DNA of 64,000 bases from Anticarsia gemmatalis. Taxonomy: Eukaryota; Arthropoda; Insecta; Lepidoptera; Erebidae. The number at the start of each line of letters is the position of its first letter. The first letter of the stretch is position 1. A program made the translations under genes and the position numbers. The DNA lies in NCBI RefSeq assembly GCF_050436995.1, contig NC_134747.1, positions 14,267,501 through 14,331,500 on the forward strand, in the 5' to 3' direction. This document shows, in pieces, positions 35,091-48,760 of the stretch. A model generated the notes under the pieces. It worked only from the letters and a program-made list of their open reading frames with translations, was not told the origin of the DNA and did no database searches.

Positions 35091-37559
35091 ACTTTACGAA
35101 GGTACTACTATTTATGCAAAGGTGGAAACTTTCCAGTTTTTATAGCAGTAACTTGAACTGAAATATCGTCTGTTTGACGTAGGTGCGACGACGGATACTC
35201 ACAGACATTCTGTTAACAATCTTTTCACAAACTTTCTTGTTGGTAATGTGAGTTTCAGCTCTCGATTTTTGTAAGCAGAGTTTGAAATGTTATTTAAACA
35301 GCGTATCTTTCGACGGAATAATTTGAATTAATATTAATTTCTCGAAATGATTTGCGACGCAGTAATCTTTTGAATTCGCTTGAATTCCGCGAATGGAATA
35401 TATTGGGACAATTTGAGCAGAAACATAAATAGCAAGTTTCCAGTAAACGATATAATATAAAAGAGAGTAAATACGATCTAGAACAAGTGAATTAATTCGT
35501 AAGTATCAAAAGGCGAAGAAAACTATTCTGAGAACACTCAAAAACGTAATAAGAGCTTACAATGTGAAGTAGATGATCGAGAACCTATTAAGGATCAAGT
35601 TACTCAAAGCAAGGGGGGCTGAGGAGTAAATAAGGCAGTAGATTGAACTAGTGTAGCTGTACAAAATGCTTCAGTGACAGGTTCGCTCGCAAGCACCTCA
35701 ATAACCCATTTCAGTTAGTTGACTCTTAAAACGTGCGCGGCATTATGAACATTATGAACAGTGAGTAGTTTTCAAAGATTCAGCTTTTGAATGACATACA
35801 CAAGTATTTTAACGCGACTAAGCTTTTTAAACGCGGTTATGTTTTGGCTAAACAATGTTCACGAACGTGAGTGTATTTCTAAATGTTTAACAATGATTAA
35901 TTCTGTCAGTAGTCATATCTAAATGCGAACATAAACAAGTGACCATGGCTTTGACTCTCTCATAAAAATTATTATGGTCCATTTTAAGTCGAGTTGCAGT
36001 TTTTGTCGTTTTTGAAAACTAATTCTTAATGTAAATACTGTGATTTACACGGTTGACTTCCCAAATCGATATTTATAAGTAAAAATCCACAGAAACAAAA
36101 AACAAGTCTTTACAAGGTACACAAATATTTGTTTTCCAGACTTTAATTTACCAATAAAATGGAGACAATCTGTTGTTCTGTAAGAATTTCAATTTCCTCT
36201 GAACGATATTTCAGTTGAGTTGTCTTTAACTAAATTGCTATATTTGCTCTGTTGACCTCTCCAACTGATGCGACTATTAGCCCCACGAGTATTATAGTCT
36301 AACAACTTGCTAGAGGACCTTGTATGCAAGGTTAGGGGCTATTGGTAAACAAAATTCAGAATCAGAACATAAGAATATTTGAACATCAGTGACTCGTAGG
36401 CCTATGCAGCTGACGGTGACTATTTGGTACAGACTATTTTTTTCATTGATCTAGTTAAATCGTGAAAGCCAAGGCTCTCTATTAAGTTGTCGGACTAAAT
36501 TAAGAAGTAATAGCGGTATTTTTATTATCGATTCTAGAAATGGGAGCTAGGTTTTCTTTTAGTCCATCTTATCTGAAATCTAAAATTTTCAACAAGCTTT
36601 GTATCAAATATTTTCTAATTTGCTTGACTAAGGACAAAGTAAAGCTTTTGATAAATAAAAAATGGTAAAGTAATTATATTTAAGGTTATTTTACCGATTT
36701 TTAAAAGTATACTGGAGTCTGTATTATACATTACAGTTTTTTCTTCTCTTCTAGTTATTAATTGTTTTGAAACCAAACAAGCTAAATGCCTTTTAGTGCG
36801 TAAAGGTTCAAATCTCTCCGATAGCACGCTACACACACGTCATGTAAAGCCTTTCTAAAACTACAATTTTAAATAAATGTTCTCACAACTATCCAAAACA
36901 GCTGTCAATATGTCCAACAGTTTCACAATCTTCAATATTCGTAGGTCGTAGGTCTGTTGAAGTTTTTTCAACTATTTTAATATTCAAGTCTCGTAGAACA
37001 TCAGTCGGTACCGTCGGAGGACTTTCACAATTTATTTGCTCCTCAATCTAAACGTCTGCCTGTTTGAATGTGATCTGTAAAGCACCTTGTTATTTAGAAG
37101 CTGTTTTTATTCATACAATAAAAAGGTGACTGATATATTATAAATATTATTTTTATTAATAACATTACGAATCCTTGTTGGTCAAGGTGTGTCTAAAGAA
37201 TTCGTATTACCGTGTACGATTTTAAAATATTGTGTTATAGTAGTGGGCCAATTTCCATGAAACGTTTACGCTGAAATACTCTTAAGGCTAATATTGAGAA
37301 TATACTTAGGTAAAGTAGAAAAATTGCAATAACAATTTTCCTCACCTATTTCGCGTATATTTCGAGACTAGATAGGCCATTTTATAATTTCGGAATTTCA
37401 GGTGTATTTTTAATTATAACATCTGTGGTATTGAGCTCTTTTTTCAAAGGAATTCAAATACGATGTCAGTTATGCTTTGATCTTGAAGAGGGGATGAAAA
37501 CATTTCCATGTATGTCCCACGTGTTTCAATTCCGGATCGTACGGACAATTTTTGATGGT
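35091..37559. other. No gene seen
   Basis: AT-rich; 35300-35420 has TTGAATTAATATTAATTTC and more even flanks. Confidence 0.5.
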
Positions 37560-37625
37560 AAAAAATCCATGGTATTTCAGTCCCGGGCATTGAACCCAAT
37601 ACTTTGCTCACTCAAAACTTCACGC
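37560..37625 (-). repeat. tRNA-like box-B fragment
   Basis: GGGTTCAATGCCCGGGAC on the minus strand resembles a tRNA T-arm or a SINE head. No complete tRNA fold could be built. Confidence 0.27.
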
Positions 37626-40600
37626 TATTAGTACTACAGTTACAAAAATTACCATAAACAATATTTCTTTTAGATTACCAACAATTCATACTGAACATAA
37701 AAAACATTAATCGAATCAGCGGAACGTAAAAGTAGCAAAAGACAAAAACTCCCAACTTGAACTGTCAGAATAACTTCGTAAACCGCCTGATGTTAAATGT
37801 TAAGTGACTTTTTCCCGAATATGGCTTCTCCGTTCCTTCGGACTTATTTATTTTCCGGTGCTTAAGCATTGTTATGAGTTATTTTTCGTTATTATTTTCC
37901 TTGTAAAAGCTGTCGAACACCATTTATATTAACTGTTTCATGAGGGACGAACTCTGAAACTGTTATCACTGTGTATCTGTTTTTATTCGCTCCTTTAGCG
38001 AGCTTGTTGGCTTTAGTATCGTTCATATTACGACTTACCTTTCTATGTTTTACGTCGTTTCTTAAAGGTTTAGTACGGCCTTTATCAGCTTCAGTAAAAT
38101 GTCAGTGTTTTGTTGTTTGTGCTATGAAGGAAACGAGACAGGAATTGTTCTTTGTTGGTAATTAGTTTGATTTGACGTTGATGCCCTGTTAGGTTATTTC
38201 TCACTTTGATCTTATTACCTTTACAGCCTTGTCATGTTTTTTTATATAACGTTATTTCTTTTTTTATAACAGATTTTCCTAAAACTCTTTCGCCTTCCAC
38301 GAATCCTAATTTCTAACAGATTTATGAATATTATAAGAAAACCAAAAGAGAAAAAGTCTACAAATTATTCCGGTTTATTTTCTCTGTTCTTGTTCCTGAG
38401 AATAGTTATTGTTAGAAGTATAAATATGTATAAAAGTCAATGGCGCGTGCTACAAGGTTCAATTTATACTGTCAACTTATTCTTTACTGAAGCAATAGTT
38501 TGTTTGGCGAAGTTAACAACGGCTTTTGACCAAACTTCGGTCACAAGTTCGCAACAAACTGTGTACTTTCACAGATTTATTTCTCCGAAATATTCTTATT
38601 ATTATTAAAACTTTCTACTTGTGCAATTTGAACCACAACTCACTAAGTGGAAAACTTGTTAACTTTAAGTGTCTAAACGAAGCCGAGCTGCAGTGCCAAA
38701 ACGAATACAAGTGAAGGTGCGCAGATATAATTAACTCAAAATCAATTTCAACTGCCTCATTCATCCACCGATGCAATATTTTTCCAATTTTCTTCAATCT
38801 CGACTTCTCCAGACGGCGGTAAAGTTATTAAACCTCCGTAAGCTGTCATTAGCTTATTTAGAAGTCTGTCGTCAGCCGGTCGCGACAAAAATTAAATAAC
38901 GCAATGAATAGCGCGGGCGCTTCGATTCGCCACCTCCCGACAAGTGTATAATTAAGAAAATTACAGATGGCAACTGAAACAAAACCGCTGCAGTAATGGC
39001 GGACTGTGAAAAGGCTCTTTTATACTTTTCCATTTGAAGCGATCCCGTCTGAATGGATCGCAGGTCTTTGAATATTTGAATCTGTTATGCTTAACAGATC
39101 CGAAACGCCCAAAGACTTGTTAATTCTACAGGTTTGTTAAAAATGTTTATTTTTGTGAGCCGCTGAAACGCGACAGGATTTTTAAATTTTAAATGAATTT
39201 ATTTGGATCATGTTTGCTACTCTATATTTCGCGTATATTTATGAATTAATTAACATATTGTTTATCGAACCGCGCTGAGGTTTATTTATAGTGGCGAGAG
39301 AAAAGCGAGATAATAAATTCGGGAGTTATTTTACGAAGATCCATTGCCAACTATGTGCTAACCGCAGCTTGATTTACAATCGCTAACTTTGACCACACCG
39401 AGTTCCTGTCTTTACTCTTAACTCCATTTGTTGTTGTAGATAATTTTCGCTCTAAATTCAATGTCTTTTATACAACAGAAGACACAAATAACAATATTAA
39501 ACTCGACATTTTCGAGAAAGACGAATATCTGGAATGTTCTATTGCTAATTTCAGGAATTCCCGGCCTATTAAAAAATGTTTGTAACTTCTGAGAGTTGGC
39601 GTTTATTTTTAAATGAAGATATTAAATGAAGCGTGTTATGCTGCAAATAAACGAAGGAAATCAATGAGAAAGTTTTAAATACAATTTATTATTTTCTTTT
39701 TATTCCATAAGCCCTTTGAAGGCATCGACAAAATGTTTGTATTTAATAGAATTAAATCCGTTCCTGGTGTACGGAGTTTGAGTCGCAATTAAAGACGTTC
39801 TGGATACCTTCAATGGCATTTGTATCAAAATGTCCGACTTGAAACACGCTCCGATGAGAATGATGACAAATTCTAAATATAAAATTTATTCGTTATTCTA
39901 TTGTTCGAATTAGATAATTAAATTACTGAGATCTTATTTTTGAACCATTCGCTCCAAATTCTTCGCGTAATAACCAATTAAGATGTTGGAATTAAAGATA
40001 ACATTGAACATAAATCTTGTTGATACAATACCATTGAACCCTTTTCAATAAAAGCACATAGATGTGAGTATTTGACGTTATATTACGCATAACATTTCCA
40101 AGCGTAACCTTACTATCGCTAATCTAAGTTTTAACATCGTAAAACTTGCCTAATATGCGGTATAAGTTTAATATCCATCACTATTACACTAAAGTATGTC
40201 AAAAGCAGAATCGTGCTAGTTGCTTGACTTATCGAAGTAAGGCAAGGTGACCAAGTGACCTTGTGAAGCGTAACATTTAACTGATTTACTTGCGAAGGGT
40301 GCAGTGACTTCGCGTGCGCTGCGTATCGCGAGATCAGGTGTCACACGACCCCCGACAAGGTCACACGATTATATAACAATTATACCGGCAACTGCTACAA
40401 TAATAACAGTAGTAAAAAATAGTAAAACTGAGTTACGTGTTTATGTACTCGATGAAATAACAAATAAAAATACAACCGCACATTTTACTATAAATGAAAC
40501 TGAAGTAAAAATATTTTTAGAAATATTTTCATGTTTTAACAACAAAGTCCAAACAAAAAACATTCCTATGTAATTTGATCACAATTATATAAAAGCACGT

Positions 40601-42043
40601 GAGGTTGTTACAAACTTTTATGTTATCAACTCGAAGCCTCGTCATACAAATATTATTAAAATAAAAGTTTTCTGTTTGGTCGACGCACACAAAAAGTCAC
40701 CTCCAACTTGTGTGAAAGTTTGTTTTCGGATAGTTTCGGTACTATCTATGGTAAGCGTCTCAAAGGACTCGCTAAGCTTCAATAAACTGTGGATATTCTA
40801 GTCAAAGGAATTGACGCTACGTTCAGGTCGAAAACATGCGCCTATCCAATAGATATCCGTAAGCTTCGGTAGCAGTGCGAAGCTCTAACAGTCGTAGAAC
40901 GAGTCGTAAATCAGAGTTAAATTGTAGCAAAACGTCGGCCGTTGTACGGAATGTACGGCAAACACGATGGCGTACGACGGGCCGCGGTCAAGCACGACCG
41001 CAAAACGATTACCATAACGAACATCTGCGTAACAAACAAATATTGAAATCCCAAGTTTAAATGGAATTTTGATTTGATTTCTTCGCGGCGAATTATAATT
41101 TCAAATAAGTCGGGAGATGAAAAATCTGGATCGGACCATCAAAGTTTCGGACTCGGCCCGGGTGAGGGGAGGGGGCGTGTGCGGCGGGGCGCGGGGCGAG
41201 ACGCGAGCTTCGCAAATACTTCGTGTTTGGATCGCTTTATGTCTAAACTGACTTTTAATGTAGGTAATGTTAAAAGTTTTAATGTAATACCTATTTGTAA
41301 GTTGAGCGCGATTTTTCAACTTATTTTAAGATTGTACCGTGTTGCTAATGAGATGTTTTACAAGTACTAATGGGACTAGAGTTTAGAATGTGTTCTCTTG
41401 CTAAATTACAAACGCAATTAGTATTAATTGAAGTTTGCAAACTTTCAGTAAAGTGATTATTGATCTAGAGAGACACGCTAGAAATATACGCGTATGTAGC
41501 GAATTTACTGAAGACTCAGACCTGAAAATGGCATTTTAATTTGAACAGCTTTAGGTATCATAAATTGTTCCAACAATTACGTGCTTAATGCAAACAAAAT
41601 TGCTTTATTTATCAAATATCACAGAAAATCTTGTAAAAATAAAAGTTCTTAAAAACATTTTCACATTAAATTATTCATGAGTATTTCTAACATTAATATT
41701 TTCTCGTGACTTTGTCAAAGTAAGCATTGTATTTTTATTCTGAACCTTTATTTTCATAGATTTCGTATTTCTGATTTTATACACTAATAACGAAACAATA
41801 CGTTCTTGTAATACGAATATTGGATATCGAGAATTCATTTCAATAATCTTTTTGCCTCCAATATAGTCAGACAAAAGTGAACCTGCACTTTTATTAGATT
41901 TTATATCTGGAAAGTTTTGGACTGCAGCCATTACGATACGAAATAGGAAAAGGAAAAACGTAGAACGACGGAACGGCGAATAGCATAGGACGCCGGGAAA
42001 ATGTAACGACAAGTCGGTTAGGGTTATGGGCAACCGTTGAGTG
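37626..42043. other. No gene; candidate regulatory blocks
   Basis: 38820-38960 and 39180-39340 combine TAAT/ATTA and TTTATAG cores with GC-containing words, unlike repeat or neutral AT-rich DNA. 40860-41220 is CpG-richer (GTGAGGGGAGGGGGCGTG). Short open frames at 40304-41370 are not convincing. Confidence 0.4.
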
Positions 42044-42115
42044 TGGCCCCAGAATCGTTCCTTGTGGGACGCCATTGAGGACAATGTCATCTGGTGCACG
42101 TTATGACGTAACTGC
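42044..42115 (-). pseudogene. Reverse transcriptase motif remnant of a LINE
   Basis: The minus-strand codons at 42073-42044 spell GVPQGTILGP, the hallmark of non-LTR (Jockey/CR1-type) reverse transcriptases just before the catalytic block. A dozen or so upstream codons (DDIVLN) remain open before a stop. Downstream the expected LLF..Y.ND is lost. It is a small relic, separate from the longer chance frame that overlaps it in another phase. Confidence 0.6.
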
Positions 42116-44117
42116 CATGGTATACCTACACTAATGATAAACATAATAAACCTTCCGCCTATGACAACATCGGACCCTTATTGAGAGGCAGGCCTATTTC
42201 TTTTTATGATACCCTAGGCTGTTTTTATTTGTACCCTAGAACAGTATATGAGATCAAATGCTGTACACGTGACTACAGATCCAAATAGTTCATGAAATGT
42301 ACCCGATTGGACGTAAAATTCTAAAACTCGTACAGATAACTTATAAATTCAGTGATCTCTAACAAGATTGCATCATTGATGCTGCGCTCGGCTTGTGGTA
42401 CTATTTCATATGTCTGCTGTGCTCCAGAGGGGTCGTTGCTAGTCCGTGAATGTTTCATACACTGTTGCTATAGTTAATTGAGTTTGTGAGTTAGCATCAC
42501 AACTGATGGATTGCGAATAGCAAACGGTGAAAGATTTGAAATCATTTCCCAAAAAGCTTAATATATTTTGAGTTGGAGAGTAGATTTCATTAAAATAATG
42601 TAATAAAGTTTCTTATTAAATCCAAAATGATAATCCACTTCAGAAAACTCGAGTTTCAAAGGCAACAGTCGAAATTGTAACAGGAACAAATCCATAATCC
42701 AATATCAAGAACAACAATGATCAGCAAAATGGTTCGCTCAATATTTAATGCCCCGCTTACGGGGATTGGGATCATGACTGGAGTATCTCCATCAAATCAA
42801 GTTGAACGACTCAAATGAAACAATTAAGATTGAACTGAGTCGACTTGTGAACTTTGCCGAGCGGAGCAAATTCTGGCCTCCCTCTGAAGCCCATTAAATT
42901 CTTTATAAAACAATTTATGAAATCCTGTGAACCGCTCCCAACTGCGGCTAATCAATTAAGATCGATCTCTGTTAATTGCTCAGAGCTCGTCTTACCTTAG
43001 TTTCACTTGCGTTTGAAGTTTGATTCTAATTACCGTGACATTCATACCACTAACAAAACGGTTGACTATTTTTAGTGTTAATGCCTTGAGAAAGGTGATT
43101 GACCAAATAATTGAAGTAACTATAATATTATTAAAAGGATCCTTCAAGATTTCCCTTTGAAGTAATATAATTTTATTTGTGAATCAAAAGAAAATAAAAC
43201 TCAAACATTACTAAAATCAATGCTTTTTACCTTTGACAAAATATTTCAAAACACTAGAACAAAATTGTTAAACAAGAACTAACATTATACTCGACGATCC
43301 TAATATATCTCCTTAAACTGATAGTCCTATTACTTAGTACCAACTAGTAAAACTATCTGAATCACTTGCTAACAACCTAATACACGATCATAATGAATAC
43401 TCCCGCAACTTGTCTACGAACATCTTCCATAATATTCCGTTTAGTAACCAAGTTAGCAACACTGATAGATGACTGCTTTACTATGTATAGTTACAAGCAA
43501 AAATATGTGTACACTAACACTATTTTTTTAAATGAAACAGTAATATGAAACTATGATTGTTAATGGGATTTCAAACACCTCTGCCTACATCTTTGGATAT
43601 ATCCATCGTGATATTATAAGTGTACGAACGTATTCAGCAAAATTTCTGTGGTTCGACTATAGAAATCGTTTATTCTTATTGTGATTCTTAGCACAGTCAT
43701 TTGCAGCAATAGTTTTAATATTTGAAATTTACCTTACCTAGCAACGTTAGGAATCATGTAACCAAAAAATTGTGTTATCTAGAATGGTTGCCAAAGACCA
43801 ACCCAGGAATTCTTGTTACCTCTTCTTGTTGATTTTATCTTCCGAACTGGCAGTAAATATACTAGACAAACGCAGGAGTCAGTATTTGAAACAAACAAGT
43901 TATTTGGTTCTGATTGACATTGTATTCACATTTATGCTCATAACTATACTTCATACAACAACTAACGTGTTATATACGCCCTCGTACTTAGGGTTTACAA
44001 ATTATTTAACACTTAACGCCTTAGAATAGCTACGGGCACTTTGTTTATAATCTGCGTAATGTATGATGTTTCAAACTAACTAACTAATAGGTGTATATGT
44101 TTAAGATTATTATTAGC
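42116..44117. other. No gene seen
   Basis: 42840-42990 (GCGGCTAATCAATTAAGATC) is another homeodomain-core-rich block; the rest is AT-rich. Confidence 0.4.
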
Positions 44118-44211
44118 GCCTAAAGCTATGATAATTGACCTCCCACGCAGGTATTAGTTAGAATTTTGAATGTAATTTACCAAAGTCAGGTGTGTATTAT
44201 CATTTCTAAAC
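44118..44211 (+). mobile_element. Degraded tRNA-derived SINE remnant
   Basis: ATTGACCTCCCACGCAGGTA and GGTGTGTATTATCATTTCTA keep the order and spacing of the 14965 SINE body, but box A and box B are no longer recognisable. Confidence 0.35.
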
Positions 44212-46578
44212 TAGTTATCTATTTTAAGATCCTCTTTGTAGTTAATTTTCTAAGTTTCGACATTTCAAGATAACGTGACTTAAAATATTATTACAGCGTG
44301 TTTTATATTTAATAATAATGTATGATTCATAAAATCTCTGCGAGCATTTGTAATAAAATTGCGTAAATCTCTAAACAATGCCATTCATTCAATATTAAAT
44401 ACGCAAAAGTAAAAAGCTTTTTCCAATATGAAATATTATTTTTCTGCGAATCTAGCCTAGGGACTCGGATAAAGCTGGCAAAAACGAAAGACTACCTTTA
44501 TTAAGTGATGCGAATAATCAAAAAGGGCTAAACCCTTTCGCAGAAGTTTTTTTATCGCACCCTTATTTCCCCCGTGAGGATTCCTGATTAAACTAATTTC
44601 TGAAAAAATAATCTCTTCAGATTCCGTAACACGAATCTTTATTTTTGCGCGGAAAATTTTCTAGAAGGTTTTTTATCAATCGCTTTAATTATTTTAAGAG
44701 ATACAATGTTATTGATTATATGAAACGGTAGCTCCTAGTGGCGCTCTCTCGGGAGTCAGGGACAGTCGCGGTTGGCTGATTTCCATCTGCAAATTACCAA
44801 GCGATTAAAGTGCTTACTCAAGTTTAATTCTTTGATTATAGAGCAGTCCAAAGTTTGCTCCTAAACAGCAGTTGAATAAATGAACTTACATGTTCCAGGG
44901 ATCTCGATTTTAATCAACATAATTAGAATATAAGAAGTTTGCTACTTTGGAATTTAATTGTCGCATTCACTCTTGAAGTACGATCGTGTTTAATTAGTTT
45001 ACTTCTTCAATTTGCTGCAGACACCAATTTCATTTGTGTAAAATAATCTGAATTGTTTTAATTTGATGTAAGTGCAAATTAAAGTCGTGTTACGAGTTTC
45101 ATTCTGCAGACTTTATTAATAATATCACTCAGAATAATGTATCGTGGATTCCCGCCACTTTCACCAATCAATACAGAAATTACGAGCAACTACATTAACA
45201 TAAAACAAGACTTACAAAGTTCTGAAGACGGAACACGGCCAAAGTATCCACTTTCAAAGTCAAAGTATCCATATTACCGGCCCGCCCCTCTCGGCCCGCC
45301 TCGCCCCCTGCGTCGTCCGGCGACCGATAATTTTGCGGCGGCCGAACACGCACGTAGCCACCTCAAGCCACTGGCGAAGTTGGCCGGAACTTTTATGTTT
45401 CACACGATCGTGTTGTGTTTATTTGTAAATAGTCATGTTAAGGCACTTGTGAAAGAAATAAAGATGGAATCGGAGTGGAAAATACCTTTGTTGATGCAAT
45501 AAACTGAAATAATGGTGATGTTTTAAAGATACTTTTTGTTCCGAATGAATTGTAAGAACTGTGCAGCGTAGCGAGCTATTCAGAATAAAGTTAGAGTCGT
45601 AGCTTTGTGGAATGGCCGCCGTGGAGCGCTGGAGAAAAACAACAGTGTAGTTTAAAGCGAAACAATACAAGTGGACGACAGTTGTATTGTTTCACCTGTG
45701 ACTTCAGTATTCAAAACCAAGGTCTAGTGTTCGAGCGGTAAATGTCACGAGGTGAACTTTAAAAAAATATCAACTAACTGAAGAACAATACTGTGAATGT
45801 TTTTTTAGAAACTCAAGTTTGTTTTAAGCTTTTGGATAATAATAAACGTTAGTAAAATAGCTGTAAAAATAAAACCGAGTAGCAGAGAGACATACCATAA
45901 AAATATATTTATTTTGAGAATACAGATTCATATCCGACCATACACCATAAATAGAATATAGAAATCAAAAGAGTAAAAGCAAAATTCGAATAATTAAAAG
46001 ACGAACAAAATTGCACTTTACTTACCTTTTAAACGAGTGATGAACAGACTTCAACGCTCTGCAACATTTCGATCAACCGCCGCCATTAATCTAAGAGCCC
46101 CTCAAGAAACTATCATTAAACTTTTTAACTCTCGTTTTTTACTATAGAGTACTCTAGAAAATTGCGAAGAGAGCGTTGTAATAAATCCAATCAATATTTA
46201 ATGTTACTCCATAGATTACTTGGGCGTGATTAAAATTGATGAATAAAGTTAGCAACCGTAAGTTTTTTGAGTGGCTAGTCGAGTCTTATTAAGTTATGTT
46301 TACGCTTACAATACAAGTCAGATGAGATATATTGAGCAATTATTTTGTAGTTTTAATTGAATCTTGAGGTAAATCAGAGTAGAAAATTAAACTCTAATGT
46401 GCTGATGCTACACGAGTACTTTCGTAGACATAACGCTTTTGAAATAAAAAAAAAATGATACCTACTATTATACTCGATTCGAGTCATACTATTAAAAAAC
46501 CTGACAGGTAAGTTATATTTAATTTTTACACTACAATTATATTATCGTCGTATTTCGATAGAACAATATTTCCTAATA
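44212..46578. other. No gene supported; candidate regulatory blocks
   Basis: 44560-44830 (ATCAATCGCTTTAATTATTT) and 46060-46215 (GTGATTAAAATTGATGAATA) resemble conserved non-coding elements. A GC-rich patch at 45270-45400 lies in a 121-codon frame (45137-45502, +) rich in Pro/Arg, with no motif. Confidence 0.4.
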
Positions 46579-46646
46579 AGCATCACTTAAGTGTACCAAA
46601 CATTACTACAGCTGTATAGTAATTTTAAGTACACTTCAGTGATGCT
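46579..46646 (+). ncRNA. Candidate microRNA-precursor-like hairpin
   Basis: The arms AGCATCACTTAAGTGTAC (46579-46596) and GTACACTTCAGTGATGCT (46629-46646) pair over 18 bp with one mismatch. A 5-nt internal loop follows, then ATTACTA/TAGTAAT, then an 8-nt apical loop CAGCTGTA. A 68-nt stem-loop with a nearly continuous stem and small loop is the shape Drosha/Dicer prefer. It does not resemble any conserved insect miRNA I know, and a short inverted-repeat transposon relic is an equal alternative. The other strand could fold too. Confidence 0.3.
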
Positions 46647-48654
46647 AAAATAAACTACGCAGTGCACAGTACTATACAGCAGTAATTTCTGATACAATGA
46701 AGTGCAATCTAATTGGGATAGTTAAACGTATACACAAATCAGTAACTAAAAAACAAAAACAAGACATCTATGAACAAAACAAAACAAATTCAGTTATAAT
46801 TTCATAACGATCGTTTATAACGTTTATTACGATAGCAGTTTACATAATTGTCAGAAACATTAGTAAGTATTTGATAACAACAATTATTCAGTAAGTTGTC
46901 GCTTCCGAGTCCACGGGCCTGCGACGATAATTGTTAAAATTATACCATCAGTGAATTTTTATCGTGAAGGAGGGGTAATGTGGCTATTAAGTTAATTGCA
47001 GCTATATTTTGGAAGCTACAATGAATTATGTTTTGGTTTAGTTTAATTGTGATTGTGTGTGATATATGATAGGTGCAGTTTAGTGTTTGTTTTGATTGTA
47101 TTTTGTTTTTAATAGTTTAGTAGTTTGTATGTAGTTTTGACTTATATTTTGGGAATTTGTTTAGAAGATTTCAACAAACCATTATGTTATCTGAAGAATC
47201 ATTAATCAAAAAATAAAAAAAGGGTTTTATAGTGGGATTCAACGCTCGTATGTTGTTTAAAATATTTTATTTATTTCATCAAGTTGTACTCAATTCTACC
47301 AATTACATTTAATATTTTCCTCTTACTTTACATTCACAATTTATAATATAATATTATTATTAACTTGTATGTGATTTGAGAATACGAATGCTAATTAATG
47401 CAATAATTCTTAAGATACCACATCATTACGAACATTAAAATGTATTTATAAAACTATCTAAAAACAACCTGACCAAAAGTATCAACAAATTGACTTCAAT
47501 TTCCTAAAACATATCATCAACCTGTAAGCCATTGATCACACTTACGGTCTACACGTGCGATCGTGCCGCCCCCTACTGCCCCACCCCCCATATAATAGTG
47601 ACTTCACCCCCTACACCCCCTATACACCAATACTGAATAACAGCTAATAAACAGCGATGAACCACTGTATCACTCAGATTTATTTTGTTATTAACTTACG
47701 ATCGTGATCGGAATATTGAGTATTTTCTTCTATTTTTTCAATGTAGTTTCCGATCTTAGAACTAGTCTCGAGTAGCCTTGTGTAGTGAAGAACTGGTAGC
47801 AATTTCCTTTACCCGGTATTATCGAGTAGTAACCGTTTGAGGAATAAACTACCTTAACAATGTAGTTAGTACAGAATACGCTAGAGTGATGATATTAGTG
47901 TTACAATCATGTTCACTAGCTATTCGATTGTTTGTAATGGCAAGAAATAGTCTGTCTACTTTTGTGTTGAACTGAAAATACTGGTGTCTTGTGTCGCAAC
48001 AAATAAGCTTTGCCTTGTCACATATTTTACAAAAGTATAACGAGTCAGACATAACTTGTTCTATTTTTAGACCGCACGAGATTATTCCTTGAAGGAAATT
48101 AGTTACCCACGCGCAATGGTAACAGCGTAGTGACTGACCTAACTAATCTAGACACGCGGCAGCGTATTGAGCCAAGGTCAAAAAAAGGAGAATTGGCTCG
48201 CAGCACCATGTGTTTAATTAGCTATTACACCAGGGACGTCAATTTAAAGATAACTTCTCAATTTTTTTTCATGTAAAAATTTCTATAAAAGTTCATAGGC
48301 AAAGTTTGGGGTTTGTATGAAACGATTATGTAACAGTTTGTTAATGAATTTGATCGGGCAAAGTTTCTCGGCAAAGTTTTTCAATGCCTATATTTGGAAA
48401 CATTTTTAATAGATGTTTTGGGGTTTGGATGGCTGTTGAAGATATTAAAAGTAATGTACCTAGTTTCGAACAGTTTTAGATTACAATCTTACTTGACTTT
48501 AACAAAATTGTAAGGACGGTAATGTTGCGAAGAACTTGTATAATTTTATCTTCAAAATTTTCAGATAGTGTTACGTAATTTTAAACATTTATGGAAGATA
48601 AAATAATTTTCATAGAATATTTGTTTCATTTTGCACAATTACCTGTTCCATATA
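46647..48654. other. No gene seen
   Basis: AT-rich; a C-rich run (CCCCCTACTGCCCCACCCCC) lies near 47570-47620. Confidence 0.55.
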
Positions 48655-48760
48655 CTAGTTGCCCCGCGCGGTTTCACTCACGTATAGACTTTCTACTCAG
48701 AGCTTAATTTATGAAATCATCACATAATATAGAATTATAGATTTTGGATTTGTAATATTA
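48655..48760 (-). mobile_element. Helitron 3' end fragment
   Basis: After an A, CTAGTTGCCCCGCGCGGTTT resembles the inverted 3' terminus of a lepidopteran Helitron. The remainder is AT-rich and the other end cannot be fixed. Confidence 0.42.

Noticed and set aside
36270..36350. TTAGCCCC ... GGGGCTAT inverted pair as a structured RNA
   Set aside because: Only about 8 bp pair, with a long unpaired interior and no compensating stem.
41671..42144. 157-codon minus-strand frame, the longest in the window
   Set aside because: It overlaps a reverse-transcriptase relic read in another phase (GVPQGTILGP) and its own product has no motif; a chance frame across decayed transposon DNA.
45137..45502. 121-codon plus-strand frame starting in a good ATG
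   Set aside because: Openness comes from a GC-rich patch with few stops; flanks are AT-rich and Ile/Lys-rich, with no signal, domain or splice support.
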